The notes beneath the pieces are model-generated. The model made no database searches. It was not told the origin of the DNA and worked only from the letters and a program-made list of their open reading frames with translations. The position numbers were made by a program, and so were the translations under genes. From Microbacterium paraoxydans (GTDB lineage: Bacteria; Actinomycetota; Actinomycetes; Actinomycetales; Microbacteriaceae), in the NCBI RefSeq assembly GCF_019056515.1, contig NZ_CP064873.1, positions 1,240,001 to 1,304,000 on the forward strand: 64,000 nucleotides of DNA. The letters run 5' to 3'. Shown piece by piece: positions 14,452-23,439 of the stretch; the stretch's first letter is position 1, and each line of letters begins with the position of its first letter.

Positions 14452-15270
14452 GTGAGTCACGCTGCTGTCGGGGCGCCCGGGACGCCCCGGCGCTATCTGC
14501 ATTCGCTGTGGCTGCTGTCCGCCCGCGACCTCAAGGTCCGGTATGCGACCAGCTTCCTCGGTTACTTGTGGTCGGTCCTCGATCCGCTGGTGATGAGCGC
14601 GATCTACTGGTTCGTCTTCACCCAGGTGTTCCGGCGCGACGTCGGCGAGGAGCCGTACATCATCTTCCTCATCAGCGCGCTGTTGCCGTGGGTATGGTTC
14701 AACAGCTCGGTGTCGGACTTCACCCGCGCGTTCAAGAAGGACGCGCGACTCGTCCGCTCGACGTCGATCCCCCGCTCGATCTGGGTCAACCGCATCGTGC
14801 TCAGCAAGGGCATGGAATATCTGTTCTCGCTGCCGGTCCTGGTGCTGTTCATCGTCGTCAACCTGCTGTTCGAGAGCCATGCCGACCAGGTCGTGCAGAT
14901 CGGCTGGGGCGTGCTGTGGCTGCCGGTCGCCGTCCTCATGCAGACGGTGCTGCTCGTCGGCCTCGGCCTGCTCGTCGCGCCGCTGTGCGTGCTGTATACG
15001 GACCTCGAGCGCACGACCGCCCTCATCCTGCGGGCGATGTTCTACGCGACGCCGATCATCTACAACGTCACCGATCTCCCGGGGATCTTCCAGACCCTCG
15101 GCGCTTTCAACCCGCTCGCCGGCATCTTCATGCTCTACCGCATGCCGTTCTTCCCCGACCAGTGGAACCCGTTCACCCTCGCCGTCAGCGTCGCGATGTG
15201 CCTGCTGATCCTCGCGTTGGGCGTCTGGGCGTTCCGGCGTCTCGAGCGCCCCGTGCTGAAGGAGCTGTGA
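14452..15270 (+). CDS. wzm: ABC-2 type polysaccharide exporter permease (Wzm-like)
   Basis: A 272-residue membrane subunit of an O-polysaccharide/galactan ABC exporter. RDLKVRYATSFLGYLWSVLDP is the N-terminal amphipathic signature of Wzm/TagG/RfbA permeases, and six hydrophobic helices follow. GTG 14452 is chosen since the RDLKVRY segment lies at the usual distance and the gene begins ten bases after glf. Its stop overlaps the ATPase gene by one base (TGATG). Context with glf and GlfT homologues suggests it exports lipid-linked galactan, as Rv3783 does in mycobacteria. Confidence 0.92.
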   Translation: MSHAAVGAPGTPRRYLHSLWLLSARDLKVRYATSFLGYLWSVLDPLVMSAIYWFVFTQVFRRDVGEEPYIIFLISALLPWVWFNSSVSDFTRAFKKDARLVRSTSIPRSIWVNRIVLSKGMEYLFSLPVLVLFIVVNLLFESHADQVVQIGWGVLWLPVAVLMQTVLLVGLGLLVAPLCVLYTDLERTTALILRAMFYATPIIYNVTDLPGIFQTLGAFNPLAGIFMLYRMPFFPDQWNPFTLAVSVAMCLLILALGVWAFRRLERPVLKEL

Positions 15271-16004
15271 TGGACGCCGCGATCGATGTCCAGGGTCTCG
15301 GCGTCCGCTTCCGGCGCAACCGGCGCGGGCGGCGGAGCTTCAAGGATCTCTTCGGCGGCGCCTCCCGCCGGTCGCGCCCCGGGGAGTTCTGGGCGCTCCG
15401 CGACGTCTCGTTCACCGTGCAGCCGGGGGAGTCGATCGGCGTCGTCGGACGGAACGGACAGGGCAAGTCGACGCTGCTGCGTCTCGTCGCCGGCGTCCTG
15501 CTTCCGGACGAGGGGCGCGTGCGGGTCAACGGCGGCGTCGCACCCCTCATCGAGATCACCGGCGGCTTCGTCGGCGACCTGACGGTGCGGGAGAACGTGC
15601 GGCTCACGGCAGGGCTGCACGGCATGGCCAAGGACGAGATCGCGCGCCGCTACGACGACATCATCGGCTTCGCCGAGCTCGCCGGGTTCGAGGAGACGCC
15701 CTACAAGCACCTCTCCAACGGGATGAAGGTACGGCTGGCGTTCTCCGTCGTCTCCCAGCTCGACGAGCCGATCCTGCTCGTCGACGAGGTGTTGGCGGTG
15801 GGCGACAAGGCGTTCAGGGAGAAGTGCTACAAGCGCATCGACGAGCTGCTCTCCGACGGTCGGACCCTGTTCTTCGTGAGCCACAACGAGCGCGACCTCC
15901 GGCGCTTCTGCACGCGCGGTCTCTACCTCGACCGCGGCACGCTCGCGCTGGACGCGCCGATCGCCGAGGTGCTGGACCGCTACAACGCCGACTACGCCGT
16001 CTGA
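15270..16004 (+). CDS. wzt: ABC polysaccharide exporter ATPase (Wzt-like)
   Basis: The 244-residue nucleotide-binding subunit pairs with the preceding permease. It has Walker A GRNGQGKS (60-67), signature LSNGMKVRLAF, Walker B ILLVDEVLAVGD and the switch His in FFVSHN. It stops right after the ATPase fold and has no C-terminal carbohydrate-binding extension, so export probably does not depend on recognising a modified chain end. This is the form found next to mycobacterial galactan genes. It is the last gene of glf-wzm-wzt. Confidence 0.94.
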   Translation: MDAAIDVQGLGVRFRRNRRGRRSFKDLFGGASRRSRPGEFWALRDVSFTVQPGESIGVVGRNGQGKSTLLRLVAGVLLPDEGRVRVNGGVAPLIEITGGFVGDLTVRENVRLTAGLHGMAKDEIARRYDDIIGFAELAGFEETPYKHLSNGMKVRLAFSVVSQLDEPILLVDEVLAVGDKAFREKCYKRIDELLSDGRTLFFVSHNERDLRRFCTRGLYLDRGTLALDAPIAEVLDRYNADYAV

Positions 16005-16037
16005 CCGGCCCCGCGGCGCGGGCGGACGGGGGCGACG

Positions 16038-16643
16038 TCAGAACCCGGCGACGCTGCTCAGCTCGGCGACCGCGGAGCGGGCGCTGTCGAGAGCGCCGGA
16101 GATGCCGGAACCGCTCTCGAGCGCCGTCCGAAGGGCGGTGAGGCGCTCCGCGTAGGTCTCGACCCCGGAGCGCCAGGCGTCCTGGATGGACGACGGGGGG
16201 ACCGCGTCGCCCAACCGCTGGGCGTCCTCCTGGAGGGAGTCCACGACGGGGAGGGCGTCCTGGTTCCGGTTCTCGTCCACGATGTCGAGGCCGCGCTCGG
16301 CGGCCGTTAGCCACCCGCCGACCTTGTCCCGGAAGACCTCGAGAGAGGGGTCGCCGACAGGCGGAGGCGTGGTGATGGGCGTGGGTTCCGGCGTCGCGGC
16401 TCCCGACGGCGCGGTCGGGGACGACGGCGCGGTCGTCGGGGTCGACGAGGCGGTGGCGGACGGCGAGGCGCTCGCGCTCGCGCCAGGCGCCGGGGCGCCG
16501 TCACGGGGGAGGAGGAAGAAGAGCAGCAGCCCGACGATCGCGAGGGCCGCGACCACGAGGCCGACGATCAGCCAGATGCGTCCGCGGTTCCGGGGGCGCG
16601 GCGGAAGCGGCGCCCACCGCACCTCGGGCTGCGGTTCCACCAT
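16038..16643 (-). CDS. Membrane-anchored protein with Pro/Ser/Thr-rich linker, unknown function
   Basis: A 201-residue protein I do not recognise. Residues 1-22 are Pro/Arg-rich and cytoplasmic, 23-45 are one transmembrane helix, 48-97 are a linker made almost only of Ala, Pro, Ser and Thr, and 98-201 are a helical outer domain with acidic charges. This layout suits a single-pass protein whose helical domain is held out through the cell wall. It starts one base after the GlfT1-like gene ends and is likely last in the glfT2-glfT1 operon, so a role in galactan assembly or anchoring is possible but unproven. Confidence 0.6.
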   Translation of the reverse strand: MVEPQPEVRWAPLPPRPRNRGRIWLIVGLVVAALAIVGLLLFFLLPRDGAPAPGASASASPSATASSTPTTAPSSPTAPSGAATPEPTPITTPPPVGDPSLEVFRDKVGGWLTAAERGLDIVDENRNQDALPVVDSLQEDAQRLGDAVPPSSIQDAWRSGVETYAERLTALRTALESGSGISGALDSARSAVAELSSVAGF

Positions 16644-16644
16644 C

Positions 16645-17607
16645 TCAGGCCTCCAGGGGGCTCATCGGCTGCCAAGTGCGGTCGCGCCCGATGCGCCCGC
16701 CGTCCCGGAGACCACGGAGCAGGTTGCTCGTGCCGCGCACCGTGCGCTCGACGAAGACGAGACGGATCAGCTCCTTGAAGAACGTGGCGGTCGTCCCGAG
16801 GCCGAAGAGCACGGGGTTGTAGACGCCGTGCACGCGGTAGTACTGCTTGATGAAAGCGCGGTTGCGCATGATGTAGTAGCGGTACGCGTTGCTGGACGCG
16901 TTCATGTGGCGGATGCCCATGTCCCACTGCCGGATCTCGCGGGTGCGGCGCAGCACGAACTCGTCCACGATGACCGCGGTGGTCAGGCGCGAGGCGAGCC
17001 AGCCGTACATCTGGTCGTCCCAGTAGATGAAGAACCGGGGGTCGGGGAGACCGATCTGCTTCACGATCGAGCGATGGATGAACATGCCCTCGAAGCAGCC
17101 GCTGTTCATCTCCTTGTAGCCGGAGGAATCGAAGCCGGCCGGTGCGAAGGGAATCGGGATCCCCATCCGCTCCGCGATACGGTACTGCCAGTAGAACTCG
17201 CTGCCGTCGTAGTCATAGCGTCGGCCCTGGATGCTCTTGAACCGGGGGGCCCAGGCCCCCATGCGGGCGAGGCCGTCCGGCAGGACCTCCACGTCGTCGT
17301 CCATCATCCAGATCCACTCCGCGCCGAGATCGTAGGCGGTGCGCATGCCCTCGCTGAAGCCACCGGATCCGCCCGTGTTCACGTCGAGCCGGCGATAGAC
17401 GATCTCCGTGCCGATGTCGTCCCGGAAGGACTCGACGACGTCCGTGGTGTCGTCCGAGGAAGCGTTGTCGATCACGACGACGCGACCCGGTTTCGGGTCC
17501 ATCGCGGCGATGCTCGTCAGCAGTCCCGACAGCAGGTGCGACCGGTTGAAGGTCACGATGACGATCGCCGTGCTCGCGGGGTCGAACACGGGGGTCTCGA
17601 CGGTCAT
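16645..17607 (-). CDS. glfT1: Galactofuranosyltransferase GlfT1-like (GT2)
   Basis: A 320-residue GT2 enzyme matching mycobacterial GlfT1 (Rv3782), which adds the first galactofuranoses to a lipid-linked starter. It has AIVIVTFNRSHLLSGLL (14-30), VVVIDNASSDDTTD, VNTGGSGGFSEGM, the metal motif MMDDDVEVLP (Asp103-105) and FFIYWDDQMYGW as acceptor/base region. GGSGGF plus a DDD triad is typical of this group rather than of rhamnosyltransferases. The ATG overlaps the GlfT2 stop (ATGA), with GAGGAG upstream. Assignment rests on motif pattern and operon context. Confidence 0.85.
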   Translation of the reverse strand: MTVETPVFDPASTAIVIVTFNRSHLLSGLLTSIAAMDPKPGRVVVIDNASSDDTTDVVESFRDDIGTEIVYRRLDVNTGGSGGFSEGMRTAYDLGAEWIWMMDDDVEVLPDGLARMGAWAPRFKSIQGRRYDYDGSEFYWQYRIAERMGIPIPFAPAGFDSSGYKEMNSGCFEGMFIHRSIVKQIGLPDPRFFIYWDDQMYGWLASRLTTAVIVDEFVLRRTREIRQWDMGIRHMNASSNAYRYYIMRNRAFIKQYYRVHGVYNPVLFGLGTTATFFKELIRLVFVERTVRGTSNLLRGLRDGGRIGRDRTWQPMSPLEA

Positions 17608-19514
17608 GCCTTCTCCTCGAAGATCTGCTGCCAGGAGGACGGCGAGACAAGCTCGGGCAGCGCCTCCCGATACTGCCGCTGGAGCTCGGGCCACCGTCGG
17701 CGCAACTCGGCGTGCAGGCGGACTGTCTCGAGCAGCATCCGGCGGTACTTGGCGCGATCGCGCGTGTAGATGTTCTTCCCGGAGCCGTCTGCGGCGCTGA
17801 CGAGCGCGCTGTCGAAGTGCGGCACCCGCCACCAGTGCGCGTCGTCCTTGCCGAACTCGACCTCGGGCTGGGCGACGTTCGCGGGGTCCGGTCGATGCAT
17901 CCAGTGCGACAGCAGCGTCCGCAGGGTGAACACACGGAGCTGCAACCCGGTGGGGCTGTCGTACTCGTGCCGCCGCAGCCGCTTGTAGACCTGGCGCCCG
18001 TGGCGGGAGTGCAGGACCCGGGCGGGATCGCGGTGGACCACGGTCTCCGGGTACTCGGCGGCCAGAGCCCGTGCGGCCGGCATCGCGGTGGCCAGGTTCC
18101 GGCGCATGTGGTCGGGGCCGGACAGCACGTCCCGCAGTGCTTTCGCGCGCAGGGCCACGGGGTAGTACTGCATCATCATGAGGTGCTTGAGGTCCACCCG
18201 GCGGCTGTGCACGAGCAGGCGGCCGCCGCGGGGAGCGTTCGAGTGGAGCAGGCCGGCGACGATGCGGTTGCGGGCGTGGAAGTAGGCCTGCCAGTCGATG
18301 GAGTCGTCCTTGTTCACCCACGACACGTGCCAGAGGGCGACTCCGGGCATCGACACCGTCGCGAAGCCCGCTTCGCCGGCGCGCAGGCAGAACTCCGCGT
18401 CGTCCCACTTGATGAATGCGGGGAGCGACAGCCCGACCTTCCGGACGGCGTCGAGCGGGATCAGGCACATCCACCAGCCGTTGTAGTCGGCGTCCATGCG
18501 CATGTGCAGGAGAGGGGACTGCCGCAGATTGGCGGCCCCGAAGTCGTGCGGCATCTTCTCCTGGTAGAGGTTGCGCCACATGAACGGCTCTTCGTCGACG
18601 ACCTCGGCCCAGCCGTGCAGCTTGGGGCGGTCGAGGAGGTCGAACATGTGCCCGCCGACGAGGACCGGCGTGGTCGCGAACTGCCCGAAGACGATGGAAC
18701 GGCGCAGGGACTCCGGCTCGATGCGCACGTCGTCGTCGAGCAGCTGGACGAAGTCGCTTTCCGGCCGCTGGAGGGCCTCGTGCATCGCGCGGGCGAAGCC
18801 GCCGGACCCGCCGAGGTTGCCCTGCCGGATGACCTGGAGGGTCTCGCCCAGCCGCTCGGCGACCTCGGCGTACCCGTCCTGATCCGCGACGAGCTGCGTG
18901 CCCTGGTCGACGAGGAAGATGCGGTTGACGAACTCGAGCGCGTCCGGCGACGCCGCGAGCGCCCGCAGCGTCTCGACGCAGTAGTCGGGCTTGTTGTAGG
19001 TCGTGATCCCGAGCGACGCCTTGCCGGTGCGGGCGGGCTCCTGCTCAGTGGTCCACTCGGCGCCCTCGAGGACGGCGGGCTTCTCGTCCGCGACGATGTC
19101 GAACCAGATCCAGCCGCCGTCGCTGTACTGGGTGAGGTCGAGGTCGAAGGAGGTCGTCGCCTCGCCGGTGACCTCGCGCGTGGCCACGCGCTGACGCACG
19201 CCGGAGCCGTTCGAGCGGTACACGAGGACCGTCGCCGGGCCGGTCGTGCGCACGGTGAGGCGGACCTCCCGGACGCTGGTCCAGTGCTGCCAGTAGGAGG
19301 CGGGGAAGGCATTGAAGTAGGTGCCGAGCGAGACCCGGCGCCCGGCGACGATGCGGGCGCGGTGGCGGCCGAGGATGTTGCCGAGATGTGCGCGGCTGGA
19401 GACGCGGACCGGCTCGTCCTCGATCACGGACCACGTCTCGGGGTCGGCGTACAGCGGGAGTAGGTCGGGGTCGCGATCGAGCGGGAAGACGACGTTCTGA
19501 AGGACGTGGGCCAC
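17604..19514 (-). CDS. glfT2: Galactofuranosyltransferase GlfT2-like, galactan polymerase
   Basis: At 636 residues it is almost exactly as long as Mycobacterium GlfT2. Residues 1-165 form the N-terminal beta-sandwich, followed by the GT2 core and a long helical C-terminus. Asp260-262 in QLLDDDVRIEP, WDDAEF with Asp372, His396 in LWHVSW and Trp399 fall at or near the positions known in the mycobacterial enzyme, which builds galactan with alternating beta-1,5 and beta-1,6 Galf bonds. GNLGGSGGFARAM is also conserved. It starts at GTG 19514 with GGAGA upstream. A minus-strand TAGGCT at 19590-19585 is the likely -10, giving a leader of about 65 bases. It heads glfT2-glfT1-membrane protein. Confidence 0.93.
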   Translation of the reverse strand: MAHVLQNVVFPLDRDPDLLPLYADPETWSVIEDEPVRVSSRAHLGNILGRHRARIVAGRRVSLGTYFNAFPASYWQHWTSVREVRLTVRTTGPATVLVYRSNGSGVRQRVATREVTGEATTSFDLDLTQYSDGGWIWFDIVADEKPAVLEGAEWTTEQEPARTGKASLGITTYNKPDYCVETLRALAASPDALEFVNRIFLVDQGTQLVADQDGYAEVAERLGETLQVIRQGNLGGSGGFARAMHEALQRPESDFVQLLDDDVRIEPESLRRSIVFGQFATTPVLVGGHMFDLLDRPKLHGWAEVVDEEPFMWRNLYQEKMPHDFGAANLRQSPLLHMRMDADYNGWWMCLIPLDAVRKVGLSLPAFIKWDDAEFCLRAGEAGFATVSMPGVALWHVSWVNKDDSIDWQAYFHARNRIVAGLLHSNAPRGGRLLVHSRRVDLKHLMMMQYYPVALRAKALRDVLSGPDHMRRNLATAMPAARALAAEYPETVVHRDPARVLHSRHGRQVYKRLRRHEYDSPTGLQLRVFTLRTLLSHWMHRPDPANVAQPEVEFGKDDAHWWRVPHFDSALVSAADGSGKNIYTRDRAKYRRMLLETVRLHAELRRRWPELQRQYREALPELVSPSSWQQIFEEKA

Positions 19515-19647
19515 AGGGAGGTTCTCCGTTGTTGGTGCCGCAGCCGCTGCCGGAGGGCAGCGCGCGACTCGACGAGCAGTGAGTAGCCTACCGTTGGTCT
19601 CCTTCGGATCTGCGGAGAGCCCCGCCTGCGCGCACGACGCGCCTGGC

Positions 19648-19653
19648 TAGACT
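19648..19653 (+). promoter_or_regulatory. TAGACT -10 element, leaderless promoter of galE
   Basis: TAGACT is followed by seven bases and then the ATG at 19661. A -10 placed there starts transcription at or next to the A of the start codon, so the mRNA would have no leader; no ribosome site is present, which agrees. A -35 is not recognisable. Confidence 0.65.
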
Positions 19654-19660
19654 GACCGCG

Positions 19661-20650
19661 ATGAAGGTACTGATCACCGGCGGGGCCGGCTACATCGGAT
19701 CGACCGTGGCGACCGCGTGCCTGGAGGCCGGGATCGAGGTCGTGCTGCTGGACGACCTGTCCACGGGCCTCGCCGCTTTCGGCGCGGGGCGCGACCTGTA
19801 CGTGGGCGACATCGCCGACGCCGCGGTGCTCGATCGGCTGCTGGGCGATCATCCGGACATCGACGCGGTCGTGCACTGCGCCGCGCGTGTCGTGGTGCCG
19901 GAGTCCGTGGCGGACCCGCTCGGGTACTACGACACCAACGTCGGCCGGTCGATCGTCCTGTTCCGTCGTCTCCGCGACGCCGGCATCCACCGCATCGTCT
20001 TCAGCTCGTCGGCCTCGATCTACGCGGGGGAGACGGGGGACGGGGTCGACGAGAGCGGCCGCATCGCTCCCTCCAGCCCGTACGCCACCACCAAGGCCAT
20101 GGTCGAGCAGATCCTCGCCGATGCCGCAGCCGCGGGCGAGGTCCGCGCCATCGCTCTCCGCTACTTCAATCCGATCGGCGCCGACCCCCAGCTACGCACC
20201 GGCCTGCAGAACCCCCGGCCGACCCATGCGCTCGGGAAGATCATGCAGGCGCGGGCGGCCGGCGAGCCCTTCACGATCACCGGGACGGACTGGCCGACCA
20301 GGGACGGCTCGGGCCTGCGCGACTACGTGCACGTCTGGGACCTCGCGCTGGCGCACGTCGCCGCGGTGACGCGGTTCGACGAGGTCGCCACGCCCACCGA
20401 GCCCTACCGGGTGATCAACCTCGGCACCGGCGACGGGGTCACCGTCCGTGAGCTCGTGCAGGCGTTCGAGCGGGTGACCGGCGCCCCGCTGCCGGTCGTC
20501 GAGACGGAGCGGCGGCCGGGGGACCAGGCCGGCGCCTTCGCGGTCGTGGAGCGCGCGCGCGACGTGCTGGGCTGGCGCGCGGAGCGCTCCGTCGACGACG
20601 GCGTGCGCGACGCGCTGGCCTGGGCCGAGAAGCTCCCGACGGTCCGCTGA
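19661..20650 (+). CDS. galE: UDP-glucose 4-epimerase
   Basis: A 329-residue extended SDR enzyme interconverting UDP-glucose and UDP-galactose with tightly bound NAD. It has TGGAGYIGS at 6-14, the Ser-rich FSSSASIY, Tyr141/Lys145 in SPYATTK, and LRYFNPIGA. It supplies UDP-galactose to Glf, closing the route glucose to galactofuranose inside this locus. It is divergent from glfT2, and its mRNA appears leaderless. Confidence 0.93.
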   Translation: MKVLITGGAGYIGSTVATACLEAGIEVVLLDDLSTGLAAFGAGRDLYVGDIADAAVLDRLLGDHPDIDAVVHCAARVVVPESVADPLGYYDTNVGRSIVLFRRLRDAGIHRIVFSSSASIYAGETGDGVDESGRIAPSSPYATTKAMVEQILADAAAAGEVRAIALRYFNPIGADPQLRTGLQNPRPTHALGKIMQARAAGEPFTITGTDWPTRDGSGLRDYVHVWDLALAHVAAVTRFDEVATPTEPYRVINLGTGDGVTVRELVQAFERVTGAPLPVVETERRPGDQAGAFAVVERARDVLGWRAERSVDDGVRDALAWAEKLPTVR

Positions 20651-20660
20651 GCCCGACGCC

Positions 20661-21959
20661 TCACTCCTGCGGGCGCAGCGTCGGGATGGCGCCCGTATGG
20701 GCGGCGTCGATGTTCTCCCGCCACGACCGGGACTGTCCGGCCCGCAGGGCGCACAGCACGAGCATGAACCAGCCGGCGTCCACGAGCGTGAAGCTCTCGA
20801 ACATCGAGTCGACCGCTAGGGTGACCAGCGTGATCGGCGTCCACGCGTAGACGACCGAGCGGCGCACGCTCGCGACCAGCCACGAGCGGATCAGCGCGAT
20901 GCCGCCGAGCAGGAGGAAGAGCACCAGACCCGCGGCGCCGAGCTGGAGCAGCACGTCGAAGAACGCGTTCAGCGCGCTCTGGTGGCGGTCGTCGAGCTGG
21001 AAGTTGATGAACGTGAACGGGTACTCCCCGCGCGCCCAGTCGCCGAACCACCCCCACCCGGTGATCGGCTTGACCGCGACGAAGTCCAGGATCATGTTCC
21101 ACAGCTCTGCGCGCATGGAGAAGTCCGACCCGGCGTCGAGGAGGGCGATGATCTGGTGGCGCAACGCGAACGCCACCGTGAGGGCGAGCGCGACGAGCAC
21201 CCCCAGGGCCCACTGCACGACGTTGCGACGCGCCGGCGGGGTGTGGCGGACGATGGTGAGGGCGACCGTGACCACCCCGACCGCGCCGGCGAGCACCAGC
21301 ACGGTGGGCGACGCGGACAGGAACGCGAGGCCGCCGGCGAGGGCGACAGAGCCGACGGCGAGGGGCGGGTCGACCGACTGCGTGCGCCATTCGATCACGA
21401 ACGTGATGAGGGCGAGCACGGCGATGAAGCCGAGCATGTTGCGACTGCCGAACAGGCCCTGGATGGGTCCGCCGGCCGCGAGGTTGCCCTGGATGCCGAG
21501 GAACGCGAAGGGGAGGTCGAGGAGGATCCCGGACAGGATCTCGACCCCGAGCGAGATGCCGAGGAGCACGCGGAGGGTGTCGCCCAGCGCCCGCACGGTC
21601 TGCAGGGTGTCGCGGACGTGCCCGATGGTGATGGCGAGGAAGGCGTAGCCGAAGAGCGACAGCCAGCCCAGGATCGTGTCGGAGCGGTCGGTCGTCCACA
21701 GCAGGCTCACGAGCGCCCACGCCAGGAACGCCAGCAGCGAGGACGGCGCGATCCGCAGCGCGGACAGCTCCTCCCGCCGCACCCACAGGATCGCCGCGCC
21801 GAGCAGGCAGAGCGCGGTGATGACGGTGGCGAGCGTGACCGCCGACGTCATCCGCTCGATCGCGAACGAGCCGAACACCGCCAGCAGCGCCGCGAGCGTG
21901 AACGCCCTGGCCATCTCCGCCGAGCCGAGGAGGCGGGCGAGGCGATGCCCCGTCGTCAC
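20661..21959 (-). CDS. O-antigen ligase/polymerase family membrane protein (Wzy_C), copy 2
   Basis: A 432-residue protein with about 11 hydrophobic segments and the large outer loop of the O-antigen ligase family (PF04932). The loop carries NMLGFIAVLALITF, PITGWGWFGDW and LDDRHQSALNAFFDVLLQLG, including the conserved Arg/His pair region. Such proteins join or polymerise lipid-linked glycans on the outer membrane face. It starts at GTG 21959, overlapping the upstream paralogue's stop (GTGA). Whether it is a polymerase or a ligase to wall or lipid cannot be told. Confidence 0.83.
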   Translation of the reverse strand: MTTGHRLARLLGSAEMARAFTLAALLAVFGSFAIERMTSAVTLATVITALCLLGAAILWVRREELSALRIAPSSLLAFLAWALVSLLWTTDRSDTILGWLSLFGYAFLAITIGHVRDTLQTVRALGDTLRVLLGISLGVEILSGILLDLPFAFLGIQGNLAAGGPIQGLFGSRNMLGFIAVLALITFVIEWRTQSVDPPLAVGSVALAGGLAFLSASPTVLVLAGAVGVVTVALTIVRHTPPARRNVVQWALGVLVALALTVAFALRHQIIALLDAGSDFSMRAELWNMILDFVAVKPITGWGWFGDWARGEYPFTFINFQLDDRHQSALNAFFDVLLQLGAAGLVLFLLLGGIALIRSWLVASVRRSVVYAWTPITLVTLAVDSMFESFTLVDAGWFMLVLCALRAGQSRSWRENIDAAHTGAIPTLRPQE

Positions 21960-23371
21960 GGCACCCGCCGTGGCGTCGCGCCGCGCTCGAAGACGAGGTC
22001 CCGTTCGCCGACGCCGACCAGCGGCACCGACTTGAGCTTGAAGGACAGGAGCACCAGGAGCAGCCAGCCCCACAGCATGATCGGGGTGGACTCCGTGAGC
22101 CCCTGCACCAGCAGCACGACGGTGAACAGGCTGGGCAGCAGCGTCAGCGGAGAGTAGGGGCGATGCGCGTCGAGATCCCATCGCGGCCGGTCGACGGCGA
22201 AGAACCAGGAGCGCCAGAGCAGGCTGCCGTACGCGACGGCCATCAGCACGAGGCCGACGATGCCGAGCTGCAGCAGCACGTCCAACCACATGTTGTGGGC
22301 GTGGAAGACGGTGATGCCGTGGTCGACGATCCAGCCGTCGAATGCCGGGTCGGTGGGCACCCAGGGGCTCGAGAACCCGTTGCCGATCACGGGGTGCTCC
22401 GCGACGCGCTCCAGGACCTTCTCCCAGATCTTGCTCGACCGGCCGGTCAGATCCGCGCTGCGGCCGAGCAGGCCGAGCAGCGGTTCGCGCAGCAGCCAGA
22501 GCACGAGGGCGCCCACGGCGATCGACCCGATCGCGATGACGTAGATCCGGGTGCGCGCGCCCGGTGAGGCGGCGCGCCGCATGAGCAGGGCGACGAGGAG
22601 CACGACGGCGGCGGCCCCGGCGCACGCGAGGGCGGTGGCCGACGCCGTGCGGAACAGGAAGTACGCGGCCAGCAGCATCCACAGCGCGAGCGTCGTGCGC
22701 CAGCGGGACCTCGCCGCGAACAGCACGCCGAAGGTGATGAGGGCGAAGAGCGACACGATGCCGAGCAGGTTCGCGTTGCCGAGGATGCCCTGGATGCGCC
22801 CTCCGTCGAAGAGGTTGTCGCGGACCCAGTACCACTGCGGGTCGATCTTCCCCGGCGGGAGGTCGACGAAGTTCGGCAGCAGCGGGCCGTGCAGGACGAG
22901 CGAGACCCAGAGCTCGAGGGCGAGGGACAGCCCCAGGATCCACTTGAACGCGGAGGACAGGGCGCGGACGATCTCGTGCCACGTGAGCACGTGCGCGATG
23001 AAGAGGCCGTTCACGGTGACCGCGGCGAACAGGACGCCCGTCGCCACGGTCGGCACACGCCACTGCGACCAGACGACGGAGAGGAGGGCGAGGGCCGCGT
23101 AGCCGAGGGCCGCCCACGGCAGCCGGCGCCAGCGGAACGGCTGCGGACGGTTCCGGGCGAGCATCGGGATCCCGATCGCCAGCGTGGCCGCGGTGAAGAG
23201 TGCGAGCGTGATCGCCGCGCCGACCTCTCCCAGCAGGTTGTAGACCGCGGAGTGGGCGAACGCCACGAAGAGGACGGCGATCACGTACCCGCGCAGCAGG
23301 AGGTGCCCCGTGGATTCGCGCTCGGGCGCGGTGGGCGGGGCGGCCACCGGGTGCTTGGTGTACTGGGCCAT
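21956..23371 (-). CDS. O-antigen ligase/polymerase family membrane protein (Wzy_C), copy 1
   Basis: A 471-residue multi-span protein of the same family as the following gene. Shared landmarks are GNANLLGIVSLFALITF, HPVIGNGFSSPW and HAHNMWLDVLLQLGIVGL, the last holding the conserved His. A short Pro-rich cytoplasmic N-terminus precedes the first helix. The two genes form a leftward pair, most likely an old duplication. With a flippase nearby, one is probably the Wzy polymerase and the other the ligase; this is inference. Confidence 0.83.
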   Translation of the reverse strand: MAQYTKHPVAAPPTAPERESTGHLLLRGYVIAVLFVAFAHSAVYNLLGEVGAAITLALFTAATLAIGIPMLARNRPQPFRWRRLPWAALGYAALALLSVVWSQWRVPTVATGVLFAAVTVNGLFIAHVLTWHEIVRALSSAFKWILGLSLALELWVSLVLHGPLLPNFVDLPPGKIDPQWYWVRDNLFDGGRIQGILGNANLLGIVSLFALITFGVLFAARSRWRTTLALWMLLAAYFLFRTASATALACAGAAAVVLLVALLMRRAASPGARTRIYVIAIGSIAVGALVLWLLREPLLGLLGRSADLTGRSSKIWEKVLERVAEHPVIGNGFSSPWVPTDPAFDGWIVDHGITVFHAHNMWLDVLLQLGIVGLVLMAVAYGSLLWRSWFFAVDRPRWDLDAHRPYSPLTLLPSLFTVVLLVQGLTESTPIMLWGWLLLVLLSFKLKSVPLVGVGERDLVFERGATPRRVP

Positions 23372-23379
23372 CGCGACTC

Positions 23380-23385
23380 AGGCTA
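23380..23385 (-). promoter_or_regulatory. TAGCCT -10 element for the Wzy_C gene pair
   Basis: Minus-strand TAGCCT lies eight bases before the ATG at 23371, so the transcript is leaderless or nearly so. It is divergent from the manA promoter 43 bases away. Confidence 0.5.
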
Positions 23386-23427
23386 CCTCGACGGGCCCGG
23401 ATCCGACCCGTCCGTCGCCCCGGGCTC

Positions 23428-23433
23428 TACGCT
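23428..23433 (+). promoter_or_regulatory. TACGCT -10 element, leaderless promoter of manA
   Basis: TACGCT, six bases, then ATG at 23440. The spacing places the first transcribed base at the start codon. Confidence 0.55.
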
Positions 23434-23439
23434 GGGGGC

